Positions 15,487 through 24,506 of a stretch of DNA of 33,442 nucleotides are shown one piece after another. How positions within the stretch are numbered: position 1 is the first letter of the stretch; every line of letters starts with the position of its first letter. The stretch is from a virus. Both the position numbers and the translations under genes were made by a program. The DNA lies in the IMG/VR virus record IMGVR_UViG_3300049424_000009, positions 1-33,442 of that record; one strand, 5' to 3'. The notes beneath the pieces are model-generated. The model saw only the letters and a list, made by a program, of their open reading frames with translations. It ran no database searches and was not told the DNA's origin.

Positions 15487-18400
15487 ATGCCCATTCTCAC
15501 TGGCGACATCAAATTAGTTGCATCCCAAGTCATGGACGACGTGCCCGAGGGCGGTGGCGCGCCCACGGCCACGGTCATCACGGACGGCACCAGCAATGCC
15601 ATCTTTCCGGACATCTCTGAACTCGACCGCGCTGGTGGTCGGGTGAATTTGCGAAAACTCCACGTCTCGGTGCAGACGATGGACACCGACACCTACATGG
15701 GCTCGAACATCATCGTCTCCGAGCCTCCAGCGGATCCCAATGTCAGTGTCACGCTGTTCAGTACCCGCGACACCTTTGATCGGCGCGATGCGGCTTCTGC
15801 CAGGGTGGAGAGCTACCTCACCAAAGGACCGATGTGGGGCGGCATGCTGCTGGAAAACCATATTGCTGGTCAGCGTGCCGTGCAAATCTTGCAGGGTGTG
15901 GATGCTGAACTGCCTCGAATTGGCCAGACCATGGTGCTGGTGCAAAACGAGGGGACAACCAACGAGAGAAACCAGTACATCCGAACCACTGAGGTCAGCG
16001 CAGTCAAGCGCAAGTTCGAGGATAGCCAGGGAAAGATGGTCGACATGAACGTGGTGACCTGTTCTATCAGCGATGCACTGCGCACGGATTTTCAGGGGTC
16101 TGAAGGCAACGCCAAGGCGGCACCAGCAGCGGGTGCGACCAAGGTGAGAGACACCACGGTCGCAGATGCAGGCTCCTACGTTGGCGTGGTGCCACTGGCC
16201 GCAGCCGCCATTCTCGGGACGTTCAGCATTCGCGCCAGCAGCGTCTACACCCAACTGGTGCCCAGTGCCCAGACGGAAACGCCTCTGGTCGATCTGAAAC
16301 CCAACGGTGAACAGGTGGTTTTATCCGCAGCTGGCGGACCGATGACGATCACCACCTCGGTGGCCCTCAACACCTCTCACACCATCAGCGTGGGCCAGGC
16401 CATCATGCCCAACACGCTCAAACTGACCACCGGCAGCTTGACCTTGGTCGATGACGGTGGCTTGTTGTCTGCTGCTGGCAGCGCAGTCGGTGCGGTGGAC
16501 TATGCCAATGGGCTGATTTCAATCACCGATCCATCTGTGAGCTACGCTGGGGCCAAGACGATCGTGTACACACCCGCTGCAACGCCGGTGCGTTCCTTGC
16601 ACACCGCCAGCTGGGCTGTCACGGCCGAATCACGCTCCAGCACCCTGGTCGCGATCTTTGATCCTGCTCCAAAACCGGGCAGTTTCGCGCTCAGCTACCG
16701 AGCACAGGGGCGCTGGTACACATTGCGCGATGCGGGCAATGGCCAGTTGCGCAGTGCCTTTGGCTCGGTGGGCGCTGGCACGCTCAATTTCAATACAGGA
16801 TCGATGATGGTCACCCTCGCGGCCTTGCCCGACGCGGGTACGCAGGTGCTCGCCACTTATGGGCTGGCCACTGCCGACACGGCTGTTTATGGTGTTGCCA
16901 TTGCAGCCCAATCCGTGTTCACTCTGGCCCACCCTGGTGTGGCACCGGGTACGGTCACATTGACCTGGGTGACCGGCGGCGTGGATAAAACCGCCACTGA
17001 CAACGGACAGGGGCTGCTAACCGGGGACGCCACCGGCAAAGTGGATTATCTGGATGGCGTGATCACTTTCAAACCACTGATCCTGCCCAGCTCTGGCGCA
17101 CAGGTCAGCATTGAATACTCGTGGGGCCCACCGATTGAAGAGAATTTCCAGGCGCCCGAGCGTTTTGCGCCAGACGGTCACATCGAGATCGTTCTGGCCA
17201 ACCCCAATGTGCTGGCGCGCACGGTCAAGGTCGAGTGGAACACCGTGTTTGATGAGAAAGACCTGACCATTGAGGGTCAGATTTCTACCCGTTGGCTCTC
17301 CCTGACCTACAAGCCCAATCGCGACCCTATCGTCATCGTCCATGACAACGGGGCTGGTGGTTTTCAGACGCGTCCGGAGTGCGCAGGCGTGATCAATTAC
17401 GCGGCTGGGACTTTGAGGTTCAAGCCCGATACCGTGATTGCATTACCGAAGCCCAACTGGACAAAGGTGGTCATCGGAACGCAGGTGATTGACAACGCTT
17501 GGTACACAGGCACCCTGGCCACGGAGAAAACGGTGTTTGGCGGGTTCACCTACCAGACCATCGGGGCCATCATGCCCACCGACATGTCCGGGTATGTCAA
17601 GGTCACTTACCGCACCAGCGCTGCTGGCAACACCAACACCGAGGTGTTTCCGGTCAAGCTTGCGGTCGATCTGACGCAAAGCTCGAGCGAGCCCATTGTG
17701 GGCGGGTCATGCAGCTTCACGTTGGGTGGAACACGTTTTATTGACCGCCAGGGCTCACTGATCACCAACATTGATCCGGCAACAGGTTCCGGTCTGACCT
17801 CGGGCAGCATCAACTACTCAACCGGTATGGCGAGTCTGACCGTGCTGCCAGTGGGTGCGACGAATTCGGGCGTCATCACCAGCATGGTGACCAGTCAGAG
17901 TCCGATGTCGGTAACAGACGTGCAATTCAGAACCAGCACAGCACCGATTCGACCCTCCAGTCTGGCGCTGCAGTTTGTGCTGGCTGACGACGATGCTCAG
18001 GTCTCGCACATCGTCACATCGGATGCCAACGGCAAGATTGAGTCGGCCAACGTTACAGGCAAGGTGGACTATGAGACCGGCATTGTGTCGCTGGCTTTTG
18101 GCAAATGGGAGTTGGCCGCAGGCAACGAAACCAAGCCCTGGTATGACGCGTCCAAAATCATCGGCGGGCATATCTTTGTGGCTTCCGCCGTCATGGCTGA
18201 CTCCATCCGTTATGCGGCGGTCGCCTACAGCTATCTTCCACTGGATGCCAATATCCTCGGCATTGACCCGGTGCGCTTGCCCAGCGATGGGCGGGTGCCG
18301 ATCTTTCGCCCGGGTGGTTTTGCGGTGGTGGGCAACACCCAATCGATCGCGGCGACTGTCGCCAACGGTCAGACCATCAACTGCGCACGGGTGCGTTTGA

Positions 18401-19110
18401 GCCGGGTACGGGTTGTCGGGTTTGATGGCAATGTCATCAACGCAGGGTACTCAGTCGACCTTGAAGCGGGATTGGTGACCTTCACCTCTGTTACAGGCTA
18501 CAGCCAGCCCGTGCGAATAGAGCACCGGGTCGAAGACATGGCGGTGGTCAGCGATGTGCAGATCAGCGGGGAGTTGACCTTTACCCGGCCACTCACCCAT
18601 GACTACCCCGTCACCAGTCCACCCAGCAGCTTTGTCTCAAGCGCATTGATCGCAGGCGACCTCAAAGCTCGTGTGTCTGTGCTGTTCGATCAGGCGACTT
18701 GGAACGGCACCACCTGGCTCGATGGGGTCAGCGGTACTGCGGCAACCGGCACGTTCAACGATGTGCTGGCACCCATTGTGGTGACCAACAAGGGCGCAGT
18801 CAGTGAACGCTGGGCGCTGGTGTTCACCAACACCACGAGTTTCAACGTCATTGGTGAGCACGTCGGTGTGATTGCCATTGGCAGTACCAACACCGATCTG
18901 AGCCCCAACAACCCTGCGACCAACACACCGTATTTCAAGGTTCCGGCATTGGGCTGGGGCATTGGCTGGGCAGCAGGAAACATGCTGCGCTTTAACACCG
19001 TCGGTGCCATGACACCGGTCTGGGTGGTGCGAACCATCCAACAAGGGCCAAACACCGGCATCCAGCACTCCTTCACCTTACTGTCTCGCGGCGACGTGGA
19101 TCGCCCTTGA
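15487..19110 (+). CDS. Giant beta-repeat tail protein
   Basis: 1,207 residues, not recognised as a named family. Residues 1-210 form a distinct N-terminal domain (TGDIKLVASQVMDDVPEGGG, DTDTYMGSNIIVSEPP, GQTMVLVQNEGTTNERNQYI) that likely docks on the tail. From about 240 to 1030 it is built of divergent beta modules. Each carries a hallmark turn: 'G-x-(V/I)-(D/N)-Y-x-x-G-x-(I/V/L)'. I find it at VDY 337-339, LNF 433-435, VDY 519-521, INY 636-638, INY 775-777, VDY 860-862 and VDL 990-992, each followed by a strand and often ending in a 'V.Y' strand. The C-terminal ~150 residues are a separate beta domain. TGGAG precedes the start. Its place between tail-tip genes suggests a surface-exposed, multi-domain tail or fibre protein. 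Confidence 0.65.
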   Translation: MPILTGDIKLVASQVMDDVPEGGGAPTATVITDGTSNAIFPDISELDRAGGRVNLRKLHVSVQTMDTDTYMGSNIIVSEPPADPNVSVTLFSTRDTFDRRDAASARVESYLTKGPMWGGMLLENHIAGQRAVQILQGVDAELPRIGQTMVLVQNEGTTNERNQYIRTTEVSAVKRKFEDSQGKMVDMNVVTCSISDALRTDFQGSEGNAKAAPAAGATKVRDTTVADAGSYVGVVPLAAAAILGTFSIRASSVYTQLVPSAQTETPLVDLKPNGEQVVLSAAGGPMTITTSVALNTSHTISVGQAIMPNTLKLTTGSLTLVDDGGLLSAAGSAVGAVDYANGLISITDPSVSYAGAKTIVYTPAATPVRSLHTASWAVTAESRSSTLVAIFDPAPKPGSFALSYRAQGRWYTLRDAGNGQLRSAFGSVGAGTLNFNTGSMMVTLAALPDAGTQVLATYGLATADTAVYGVAIAAQSVFTLAHPGVAPGTVTLTWVTGGVDKTATDNGQGLLTGDATGKVDYLDGVITFKPLILPSSGAQVSIEYSWGPPIEENFQAPERFAPDGHIEIVLANPNVLARTVKVEWNTVFDEKDLTIEGQISTRWLSLTYKPNRDPIVIVHDNGAGGFQTRPECAGVINYAAGTLRFKPDTVIALPKPNWTKVVIGTQVIDNAWYTGTLATEKTVFGGFTYQTIGAIMPTDMSGYVKVTYRTSAAGNTNTEVFPVKLAVDLTQSSSEPIVGGSCSFTLGGTRFIDRQGSLITNIDPATGSGLTSGSINYSTGMASLTVLPVGATNSGVITSMVTSQSPMSVTDVQFRTSTAPIRPSSLALQFVLADDDAQVSHIVTSDANGKIESANVTGKVDYETGIVSLAFGKWELAAGNETKPWYDASKIIGGHIFVASAVMADSIRYAAVAYSYLPLDANILGIDPVRLPSDGRVPIFRPGGFAVVGNTQSIAATVANGQTINCARVRLSRVRVVGFDGNVINAGYSVDLEAGLVTFTSVTGYSQPVRIEHRVEDMAVVSDVQISGELTFTRPLTHDYPVTSPPSSFVSSALIAGDLKARVSVLFDQATWNGTTWLDGVSGTAATGTFNDVLAPIVVTNKGAVSERWALVFTNTTSFNVIGEHVGVIAIGSTNTDLSPNNPATNTPYFKVPALGWGIGWAAGNMLRFNTVGAMTPVWVVRTIQQGPNTGIQHSFTLLSRGDVDRP

Positions 19111-19152
19111 TGCCCAACTGACCAAAACTCCCTCATTCTCAAAGGAAACAAT

Positions 19153-20439
19153 ATGACATTGCCCGTGAAATATTACGCCAACACCATGCAAGGTGCTCCC
19201 CAACTGACCAACGACTGGGGCTGCATGACCGCGCTGCTTGATGCGGTTCTGGTCACCGGCTTCAACCTCAAGACCATCGCCACTCTGACCAGCGCTGCTG
19301 GTGTGGCCGCAGCCAGCATTCCCGCAGGGCACTTGTATTGGGTGGGTCAGGTCTTGACCATCTCTGGCGCAGACCAAAACGAGTACAACGGCGAGGTGCG
19401 TGTAATTGCTGTGACGACCAGCACTTTCACCTATGCCATCACCGGCACGCCGGTGAGCCCGGCCACTGGGGCGAGCATCACCTCCAAGGTGGCACCCCTG
19501 GGCTGGGAGATTGCTTTTACGGCCACAAACAAGCGCGCTTACCGCAGCAAGAATGTCCTATCCAATCGCCCCTATCTGCGGGTGGATGACAGTTGTGATC
19601 CGGCCTACGCCACCACTTATGCCAAGAAAGCCAAGGTGACCATGGCGCAGGGCATGAGCGATATCGACACCTTTGTTGGGGCACGTGCACCATTCGATCC
19701 CGCAAATCCACACCAAAACGAAGTCGCAACGGGTTCCGGAAATACCGTGGTTGATGGTTGGTACAAGTGGTACTACGCCAGAGCGGGAGGCAATGGCCAC
19801 GACGAATACGGCCCTGCTGTATACAACCGACCATGGGCTGTCGTTGGTGATGATCGTGGTTTCTACATCTTTAACGAGGGTGGAGACTCGGGTGGCTTGG
19901 GTGGCAAGTGCTTCACTGACTTTGAGAGTTATCGCAGCACAGATGGGTTCAACACCATTTTGGGCGCACAAGACACTTATTTGGGCGCAAACGCCTATGC
20001 CAGTCAACTCGATGGTGAGGGTTACCAAAGTTCCGATTGGCGGTCTCGTTTCCCGCGAACGTTGGACGGCACGGGCAAAGTCTTGATGCGCAGCTTTCTG
20101 CAAATTGGTAACAACGTCAATCCATCGTTTACCAGCCTGAACACCAACAATGGTCAGACGACCTCGGGCTACAGCACGGGCATCAGTTGGCCTAACGGCC
20201 CCGACTACAGCATGATCCTGCACCCGACCTTGTTGAGAGAAACGTCGCATTTGCGCGGCAGGATGCCAGGCATGTTCTCGGTCCATAACGACAGTCCCAG
20301 TTTCAACCATCTCGACAACATTTCAGGCGTGGCGGGCTACCCAGGGCGCACTTTTTTACTGCTCAAGGTCGCACATGGGGTGGGTGGCGGCAATTACACC
20401 GCCACTCTTGCTTTTGATATCACTGGCCCATGGTGGTAA
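19153..20439 (+). CDS. Tail-associated protein, unknown family
   Basis: 428 residues; I do not recognise the family. N-terminal ~130 residues: an alpha/beta start (MTLPVKYYANTMQGAPQL), then a small module VGQVLTISGADQNEYNGEVR...TFTYAITGTPVSPATG. Similar modules occur in many tail and cell-surface proteins. The rest is aromatic- and Gly/Asn-rich (DGWYKWYYARAGGNGHDEYG, RGFYIFNEGGDSGG, NPSFTSLNTNNGQTTSGYS), as in exposed beta proteins, and it ends with FDITGPWW. Strong ribosome site AAAGGAAA. The stop is 3 nt before the next gene, so the two are probably co-translated and co-assembled. Confidence 0.55.
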   Translation: MTLPVKYYANTMQGAPQLTNDWGCMTALLDAVLVTGFNLKTIATLTSAAGVAAASIPAGHLYWVGQVLTISGADQNEYNGEVRVIAVTTSTFTYAITGTPVSPATGASITSKVAPLGWEIAFTATNKRAYRSKNVLSNRPYLRVDDSCDPAYATTYAKKAKVTMAQGMSDIDTFVGARAPFDPANPHQNEVATGSGNTVVDGWYKWYYARAGGNGHDEYGPAVYNRPWAVVGDDRGFYIFNEGGDSGGLGGKCFTDFESYRSTDGFNTILGAQDTYLGANAYASQLDGEGYQSSDWRSRFPRTLDGTGKVLMRSFLQIGNNVNPSFTSLNTNNGQTTSGYSTGISWPNGPDYSMILHPTLLRETSHLRGRMPGMFSVHNDSPSFNHLDNISGVAGYPGRTFLLLKVAHGVGGGNYTATLAFDITGPWW

Positions 20440-20442
20440 GCC

Positions 20443-21516
20443 ATGAGTTGGTGGACTACTGTGCCGGGCTTGTTGCCTGTAGCGGCGTTTGACGCAAGCA
20501 GAATAAGCGACGCGCAACTGCTTGATGGCGTGGGGGTTAACCACATCACCGCCACCAGCACTCTGCTGCCCAACGATTTCCAGCTCAAAGGTGTGGCGGG
20601 TAATGGCAATCCGATGGCTTTGAGTACGCCGATTCCCATGCCAGCGACTGGTGTGGTTGCCGGGTTTTGGGCGCCGAAGCGTCGCAATGTGCTGCTGACT
20701 CCGGACTACAACGACACCACCAGCTATGCACTGCACCTGTCGGACAACGGGCAGGGCTGGTATGCCGCAAAAGCCAATGCATCTTCGCCCTACGGCTTGT
20801 ACGGATCCATTGGCACGCGTTACTTTGTGGCGATGGTCACACGAGGATCAGACTCCATTTTGTATGTCGACGGCAATTTGGTGGGCGTGCCAGTCAGCAG
20901 CAGCTACACCATGAGCCAGATAGGTCAGATTGGCTATGGCGCGAACGGGAACGAGTACAACCTCGACGCTGATGAGTATTTCCATGCCCTAGGCATTTGG
21001 ACGGGTGGGGCCACACAGGCTGATGTTCGAGCCCTTGAGGCCGCTGTGCGTTTCGCGTTGGTCGGCGTACCTGCCACCTTCCACGGATTTGGCACCGACC
21101 TGAGCCGCGTAAACACCATCCAAGCGGTGAGTCTGGCGACTCAAGGTCTGGGTAATAACACGGGGCGCATCAACACCGCGCCAATGCAGGCTCTGGATGG
21201 TCTTGGTGTGCGCAGCAAGGCGATCGTGCCAATCGTGGGGAAAAACGACATTTACTTCGGTGGTGTCGGCCAGGTGGTGGGCACCGTCAAAAACTCACCA
21301 GCCACACCAGTGCGGCGGCGCGTTTTGCTGATCGAGGAAGCCTATCGCGCCGTTATTCGTGAGACATGGAGCGAAGCGGCTACCGGTGCCTATTCTTTTG
21401 GCCGGGTCGCCATGAACACCACCTACACCGTGGTGAGCTACGACCACACCCAAGCCTTTCGGGCGGTGGTGGCTGATCGGGTGGTTCCGGAGTTGATGCT
21501 GGAGTACACGTCATGA
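20443..21516 (+). CDS. Tail protein with concanavalin-like domain (candidate receptor-binding)
   Basis: 357 residues. Residues ~50-200 look like a LamG/concanavalin-type jelly roll, as in many laminin-G-like phage proteins: GVVAGFWAPKRR, TTSYALHLSDNGQGWYAAK, RYFVAMVTRGSDSILYVDGN (a typical 'G..LYVDG' strand pair), QIGYGANGNEYNLDADEYFHALGIW. Residues ~270-357 look like a small carboxypeptidase-regulatory-type beta domain (GTVKNSPATPVRRRVLLIE, TGAYSFGRVAMNTTYTVVS). This architecture suggests glycan or surface binding. The stop overlaps the next start as ATGA. Domain calls are from pattern only. Confidence 0.55.
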   Translation: MSWWTTVPGLLPVAAFDASRISDAQLLDGVGVNHITATSTLLPNDFQLKGVAGNGNPMALSTPIPMPATGVVAGFWAPKRRNVLLTPDYNDTTSYALHLSDNGQGWYAAKANASSPYGLYGSIGTRYFVAMVTRGSDSILYVDGNLVGVPVSSSYTMSQIGQIGYGANGNEYNLDADEYFHALGIWTGGATQADVRALEAAVRFALVGVPATFHGFGTDLSRVNTIQAVSLATQGLGNNTGRINTAPMQALDGLGVRSKAIVPIVGKNDIYFGGVGQVVGTVKNSPATPVRRRVLLIEEAYRAVIRETWSEAATGAYSFGRVAMNTTYTVVSYDHTQAFRAVVADRVVPELMLEYTS

Positions 21517-21920
21517 CGCTGGCCATTTCTCCTGCGCACAAGCTGGCGCGACTGACCGGGACTCTTTCGTTTGCGGATGCGGGCCCTCAAACCAGCCGCA
21601 TTCGACTTTACGCAACGACCCAGCCAGTAACCGGTGGCGACCCGGGCGGTGGATTGCTGGTGGAAATCCTGCTGGCCAAACCTTGCGGAGAGATCAATGC
21701 CAGCATGCTGACCCTCAAGCAGTCAGAGCCATCGGGTGACCTGATTCTGGAGACTGGCACTGCGCTTTGGGCACGCTGGATCAACGGCCGTGACGAAGTG
21801 GTGGCCGACGGTTCGGTGTCGGACGCTGCGGGTACCGGAGATTTCAAACTCTCGGGCACCAGCGGCACGGTGCTTTACGCCGGTGCGCGTGCGCTATTGG
21901 GGCAATGCACTTTGACTTGA
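21513..21920 (+). CDS. Small beta-rich tail protein
   Basis: 135 residues, predicted all-beta: ARLTGTLSFADAGPQTSRIR, GLLVEILLAKPCGEINAS, SGDLILETGTALWARWINGR, GDFKLSGTSGTVLYAGARAL. It is probably a compact sandwich. It overlaps the upstream gene by 4 nt (ATGA), which suggests it is co-expressed with the concanavalin-like protein. I know no firm family. It is probably a structural partner of the neighbouring tail proteins. Confidence 0.5.
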   Translation: MTLAISPAHKLARLTGTLSFADAGPQTSRIRLYATTQPVTGGDPGGGLLVEILLAKPCGEINASMLTLKQSEPSGDLILETGTALWARWINGRDEVVADGSVSDAAGTGDFKLSGTSGTVLYAGARALLGQCTLT

Positions 21921-21948
21921 TGTTCTTTGATTTGTGAGGATTCACGGC

Positions 21949-23910
21949 GTGCCAGAAAACTTGGTCTTTGCTGGTACACCGCTCATTGAATCGCTGGTTC
22001 TGGTGTTTGGGGAAGGTGTCACTGACCCGAACGCCAGAATCACTGATCTGGTTTTTGCACAGCCGCCCAAGGTGCATCCGACGCGGTTGGTTTTTGGTGA
22101 CAGTGACACCAACACCCATCCCGACTCGCTGCTCGAAGTGTCCGGGGTGCTGCCAGAACTGGTCGCACGGCTACACCTGGTCATTGGGGTGCCGGTGGCT
22201 TTGCAAGCGGCATTGCCTGATCTGGTCGGCACGGTCGCTGTGAAGTACCAGAGCCAGACGCAACGGCCGATGGTGGCGCAGGTGCAGACCTGGTCGCAGG
22301 TGTCGATGGTCACCGAGTCCGGCTTGACCCAACCACAGCAGCACGCGCAAGCAACCAATGCTGGCGCGCAGGAACAAGCGCAAAACGCTGCGTCCGAGCA
22401 TTTTGGTGTCAGCCCGGGCTATGTTGAGGCAATTCGTTCCAGCCGAGAGGTGGGATCGCAGTTTCAGGATGGCTGCGTAACGCGGTCACGCCTGCAAGCC
22501 AATTGGTCGGATGGCCTGGCTGACCGACGAGTGAATAGCACCAGTTCCTTTCAGGAAGGCCAGCGTGGGCCAACCGTTCGCGCCGTGGGCCGTTTTCAGG
22601 ACGGATTGCATGACAGGCGCGCATGGCTCGAGAACTCTTGGGCTGGCGCAATTCCTCGGGCGCTGGGTTACTCCGGTCACGCTGGTGCTGCCATCCCACT
22701 GAGGAGGTTCCTGCCATCGACCTTTCAGGAGGCTTGGGTACCGCGACCCGGTGTGCATTTGATCCCGGTGACCCCACCCATTGATCCGACGTACTGGGGC
22801 ACGGCCTTGCTGTTTGCCTGTCCGCCACTGGCGGCACCCATGCTGATCTTTGGTGCTCGCCAGTGTGATTTTCCAGAAGAACCGCGAACCTGCGTTGTGA
22901 CCGTTGCGGTCAGAAAGGTGTACTTTGTGATCAATGCTGTCAGTCTGCGCCGGGCATCCAACGGGGTGGAGGTCCCGGTCAACAGTTTGTCCCTGTCTCT
23001 TGATGCATCCTCCTGGGCTTGGGGATTTGATGCCGTACTGCCACACAGTGCGCAAAGTCTGATCGAACCAAACGGCGCTGGCGTGGTGGAACTGCTGGCC
23101 ACTGTGAACGGCACCACTTTTGCAGTCCTTGCTGAAAACATCAGTCGTGAGCGCAGCTTTGGACAGACCAGTATTCGATTGACTGGTCGTGGCAAGAATG
23201 CCGTGTTGGCTGCACCCTATGCGCCGGTGATGACTTTTACCAACTCACAGGCGCGCACGGCACGCCAGTTAATGGATGACGTGTTGACCATCAACGGTGT
23301 GCCTATGGGTTGGAATTTGGACTGGGGTCTGACCGACTGGAATGTGCCAGCCGGAGTGTTTTCGCACCAAGGAACATGGATTGAGGCTTTGAGCGTCATT
23401 GCCGGGGCAGCCGGTGGTTATCTGCTGCCACACCCCAGAGACCAAACGATTCGTGTTCGCCACCGATATCCGGTCGCACCCTGGGAATGGGCCACTGTGA
23501 CACCCAACTTTGTTCTGCCAGTTGATGCCGTGGAAAAAGAGTCCCTGCGCTGGCTGGAAAAGCCATCCTACAACCGGGTGTTTGTCTCGGGTATGGATGC
23601 CGGAGTGCTGGCGCAGGTGACCCGGTCCGGCACCGCTGGTGATTTGCTGGCACCGATGGTGGTGGATGCCCTGATCACTGAGGCGGCAGTTGCCCGTCAG
23701 CGTGGTTTGGCAGTTTTGAGTGACACCGGTCGGCAGATTGAGGTCAGTTTGAATTTGCCTGTGCTGGCTGAAACTGGAATCATTGAGCCCGGTGCATTTG
23801 TTCAGTACCGCGACGGCGGAGTTGACCGCATCGGGCTGGTTCGCTCCACCCAAGTGCAAGCCGGGTTTCCGGAGGTCTGGCAGACCTTGGGAGTGCAGAC
23901 CTATGCATAA
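21949..23910 (+). CDS. Tail-tip hub-like protein
   Basis: GTG at 21949 is chosen because TGAGGA (21935-21940) lies 8 nt upstream; an in-frame GTG at 21934 would place that element inside the gene. 653 residues. N-terminal 90 residues: strand repeats of the form 'LVFG.G...' (LVLVFGEGVTD, PTRLVFGDSDT, RLHLVIGVPV). A middle section (about 145-265) has degenerate repeats around FQDG/FQEG/FQEA, with Trp/Arg-rich spacers. The C-terminal ~370 residues read as a mixed alpha/beta hub domain, including the SQARTARQLMDDVLTINGVP helix region, EALSVIAGAAGGYLLPHPRD (a hub-type motif) and a final beta domain ending VWQTLGVQTYA. This resembles proteins that form the central baseplate/tip of long-tailed phages. 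Position next to the small OB-like protein supports this. Confidence 0.6.
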   Translation: MPENLVFAGTPLIESLVLVFGEGVTDPNARITDLVFAQPPKVHPTRLVFGDSDTNTHPDSLLEVSGVLPELVARLHLVIGVPVALQAALPDLVGTVAVKYQSQTQRPMVAQVQTWSQVSMVTESGLTQPQQHAQATNAGAQEQAQNAASEHFGVSPGYVEAIRSSREVGSQFQDGCVTRSRLQANWSDGLADRRVNSTSSFQEGQRGPTVRAVGRFQDGLHDRRAWLENSWAGAIPRALGYSGHAGAAIPLRRFLPSTFQEAWVPRPGVHLIPVTPPIDPTYWGTALLFACPPLAAPMLIFGARQCDFPEEPRTCVVTVAVRKVYFVINAVSLRRASNGVEVPVNSLSLSLDASSWAWGFDAVLPHSAQSLIEPNGAGVVELLATVNGTTFAVLAENISRERSFGQTSIRLTGRGKNAVLAAPYAPVMTFTNSQARTARQLMDDVLTINGVPMGWNLDWGLTDWNVPAGVFSHQGTWIEALSVIAGAAGGYLLPHPRDQTIRVRHRYPVAPWEWATVTPNFVLPVDAVEKESLRWLEKPSYNRVFVSGMDAGVLAQVTRSGTAGDLLAPMVVDALITEAAVARQRGLAVLSDTGRQIEVSLNLPVLAETGIIEPGAFVQYRDGGVDRIGLVRSTQVQAGFPEVWQTLGVQTYA

Positions 23911-24124
23911 CGTCTACGAGCAGTTCAAGCAATTGCTGTCTGACCCACCGCTACAGGTCGGCACCGTGTCTGAGATTGGCAACGGTGTAGTAACCGTTCA
24001 GTTGCCCGGTGGTGGCATGGTCAGGGCACGAGGCAGCGCAAACATGGGTGCGCGCGTGTTTGTGCGCGATGGCGTTCTGGAAGCCGTTGCCCCCAACTTG
24101 ATTCTGGAAATCATTGAAATCTAA
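23903..24124 (+). CDS. Small OB-fold-like tail tip protein
   Basis: 73 residues. The frame opens at 23783 inside the hub gene, but the ATG at 23903 (MHNVYEQFKQLL) is preferred: GGAG lies ~9 nt upstream and it overlaps the hub stop by only 8 nt. The core VGTVSEIGNGVVTVQLPGGG, then MVRARGSANMGARVFVRDG, has the glycine-turn pattern of small OB-fold proteins (as in gpV-like spikes) that sit at the base of the tail tip. It is the last gene before a terminator-like hairpin and the lysis cassette. Confidence 0.55.
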   Translation: MHNVYEQFKQLLSDPPLQVGTVSEIGNGVVTVQLPGGGMVRARGSANMGARVFVRDGVLEAVAPNLILEIIEI

Positions 24125-24150
24125 ACCCGCCTGAAATAATTTTTTAACCT

Positions 24151-24200
24151 GAAACCCGCTTCGGTGTGCATCACGCGCATCTGGCGGGTTTCGCATTTTT
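24151..24200 (+). terminator. Terminator-like hairpin between tail and lysis genes
   Basis: Perfect 9-bp stem GAAACCCGC (24151-24159) / GCGGGTTTC (24184-24192), a 24-nt loop, then GCATTTTT. A partial copy of the left arm, AAACCCGC, also occurs at 24123-24130. The long loop weakens the call. It may only attenuate expression of the lysis genes. Confidence 0.5.
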
Positions 24201-24212
24201 GGAGCATGAAAA

Positions 24213-24506
24213 ATGGACGCGAATCAAACTGAACGACGCAAGATGGTGACGATGCCACATGACGACTTTGAGCAGATGCTTGAGCGTGCGGCTGAGAGGG
24301 GTGCGCGTCACGCACTGCATGAAGTGGGACTCGATGGTGAGGACGCGGCCCACGACATCCGTGAACTGCGCAATCTGCTTGATGCATTCAACGAGGCCAA
24401 GAAGACTGCAGGGCTGACCATCATCAAGATGGTGGTCACCGGGCTGGTGATGGCGATCCTGACCGGCACCCTGATCAAACTCAAATTGTTCGGAGGTGCC
24501 CAATGA
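24213..24506 (+). CDS. DUF6127-like small membrane protein of the lysis module
   Basis: 97 residues. The hydrophilic N-terminal part is a charged helix (DDFEQMLERAAERGARHALHE, then GLDGEDAAHDIRELRNLLDA). A single C-terminal membrane segment covers about 68-92 (LTIIKMVVTGLVMAILTGTL). This matches the pattern of the DUF6127 proteins found beside phage holins. Role unknown: possibly a holin partner or antiholin. GGAG stands 8 nt before the ATG. The stop overlaps the holin start (ATGA). Confidence 0.7.
   Translation: MDANQTERRKMVTMPHDDFEQMLERAAERGARHALHEVGLDGEDAAHDIRELRNLLDAFNEAKKTAGLTIIKMVVTGLVMAILTGTLIKLKLFGGAQ

Noticed and set aside
15514-16254. Minus-strand open frame (246 residues) under the giant tail protein
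   Set aside because: His/Gly/Arg-rich shadow composition, no domain and no promoter; the plus strand is clearly coding.
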